A stretch of 64,000 nucleotides of DNA from Salinibacterium sp. UTAS2018 (GTDB lineage Bacteria > Actinomycetota > Actinomycetes > Actinomycetales > Microbacteriaceae), in the NCBI RefSeq assembly GCF_004118935.1, contig NZ_CP035375.1:2852001-2916000 (forward strand). Direction: 5' to 3'. Below the pieces are notes generated by a model, which worked only from the letters and a program-made list of their open reading frames with translations, made no database searches and was not told where the DNA came from. Below, in pieces: positions 63,720-64,000 of the stretch (position 1 is the first letter of the stretch; each line of letters opens with the position of its first letter). Made by a program: the position numbers and the translations under genes.

Positions 63720-64000
63720 ATGACCGAACTCAATGGATTCCTTCCTCCCCTCACGCCGCGCGGGTCAAGTTCGCTCGTGCCGAAGATGCCCTGGTACTAC
63801 TCGGGAACGCTACTCACTGTCGAGTACTTGACCGATCCAGCCAACGTACGCGCGATCCTTCCTGACGATATTGACCTCGCTCCCGAACAACCTGGCGCCG
63901 TTGCCATTGTCTGGGCCGACTGGCAGTCCTGCAGCACGGGCGGCCTCGAACTGCTCGACCCCGTGCGCGCGCAGTACCTCGAAGCGTTCATGGTGGTGCG
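63720..64000 (+). CDS. Acetoacetate decarboxylase-family protein, 3' end missing
   Basis: The first 93 residues of a gene cut by the right edge. MPWYYSGTLLTVEYLTDPANV and AILPDDIDLAPEQPGAVAIV match the N-terminal part of the acetoacetate decarboxylase family; the Lys of the active site would lie beyond the window. The family contains true decarboxylases and related enzymes with other reactions, so activity is open. ATG 63720 lies 7 bases after TACACT. Its divergent partner is an amino acid permease, which hints at a shared catabolic unit. Confidence 0.75.
   Translation, partial: MTELNGFLPPLTPRGSSSLVPKMPWYYSGTLLTVEYLTDPANVRAILPDDIDLAPEQPGAVAIVWADWQSCSTGGLELLDPVRAQYLEAFMVV

Overview
This 64 kb window is chromosomal DNA from a high-GC Gram-positive bacterium, most likely an actinobacterium of the Microbacteriaceae type. 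The evidence is the high GC content, frequent GTG starts, actinobacterial families (AdnAB, DUF3117, DUF3107, DUF2342, UPF0182, the actinobacterial form of DapD), and gene neighbourhoods that, as I recall them, follow Mycobacterium tuberculosis order in two blocks: dapC-dapD-dapE-DUF3117-O-methyltransferase-tatB-mrp, and RNA helicase-ferritin-like-DUF3107-adnA/adnB-nudC-uvrD2-ThiF-like-DUF2342-PDZ/Lon-UPF0182. I see no prophage, insertion sequence, CRISPR array or rRNA. No stretch longer than 300 bases lacks a gene.

Region by region. 1-7 kb: lysine/diaminopimelate genes (dapC partial, dapD, dapE) around citrate synthase, a lipoprotein and a PIG-V-like membrane glycosyltransferase. 7-11 kb: DUF3117, a short UvrA-type ABC protein, an O-methyltransferase and tatB. 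11-18 kb: an accessory metabolic stretch (aldehyde dehydrogenase, GPH-type symporter, PLP decarboxylase, small kinase, acetyltransferase, LysR regulator and a 40-residue membrane protein). 18-21.7 kb: an operon of a soluble MgtE-N/CBS protein, a DUF1003 membrane protein and Mrp, with a divergent general-stress-like membrane protein. 21.8-27.5 kb: aminopeptidase P, EEP phosphatase, PHP phosphoesterase, MalY-type lyase, L-lactate dehydrogenase. 27.6-37 kb: DEAD-box helicase, ferritin-like protein, DUF3107 and the AdnAB recombination motor-nuclease. 37-50 kb: LysR/MFS pair, degenerate aminoglycoside-phosphotransferase-like protein, NudC, UvrD2-like helicase, ThiF-like protein, DUF2342, PDZ/Lon protease, UPF0182 and the initiator tRNA. 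50-64 kb: two TetR/SDR pairs, a ThrE-type exporter, a sortase-type surface protein, nadE, a prolyl-oligopeptidase, a sulfurtransferase, an APC permease and the start of an acetoacetate-decarboxylase-like gene.

The strongest non-coding signal is a promoter habit. At about 20 transcription-unit heads a TANNNT-like -10 hexamer (most often TAGGCT, TACACT or close variants) ends exactly 6, sometimes 7, bases before the start codon. This predicts leaderless mRNAs and was used to choose several starts. Other points worth a second look are back-to-back -10 boxes between dapD and dapE, palindromic operators in four divergent regulator-type intergenic regions, interlocked stop codons at three convergent gene pairs, loss of catalytic or metal-binding residues in the NudC-like and phosphotransferase-like proteins, a UvrD2 without its usual C-terminal domains that overlaps an orphan ThiF-like gene, and the small LysR-linked membrane protein.
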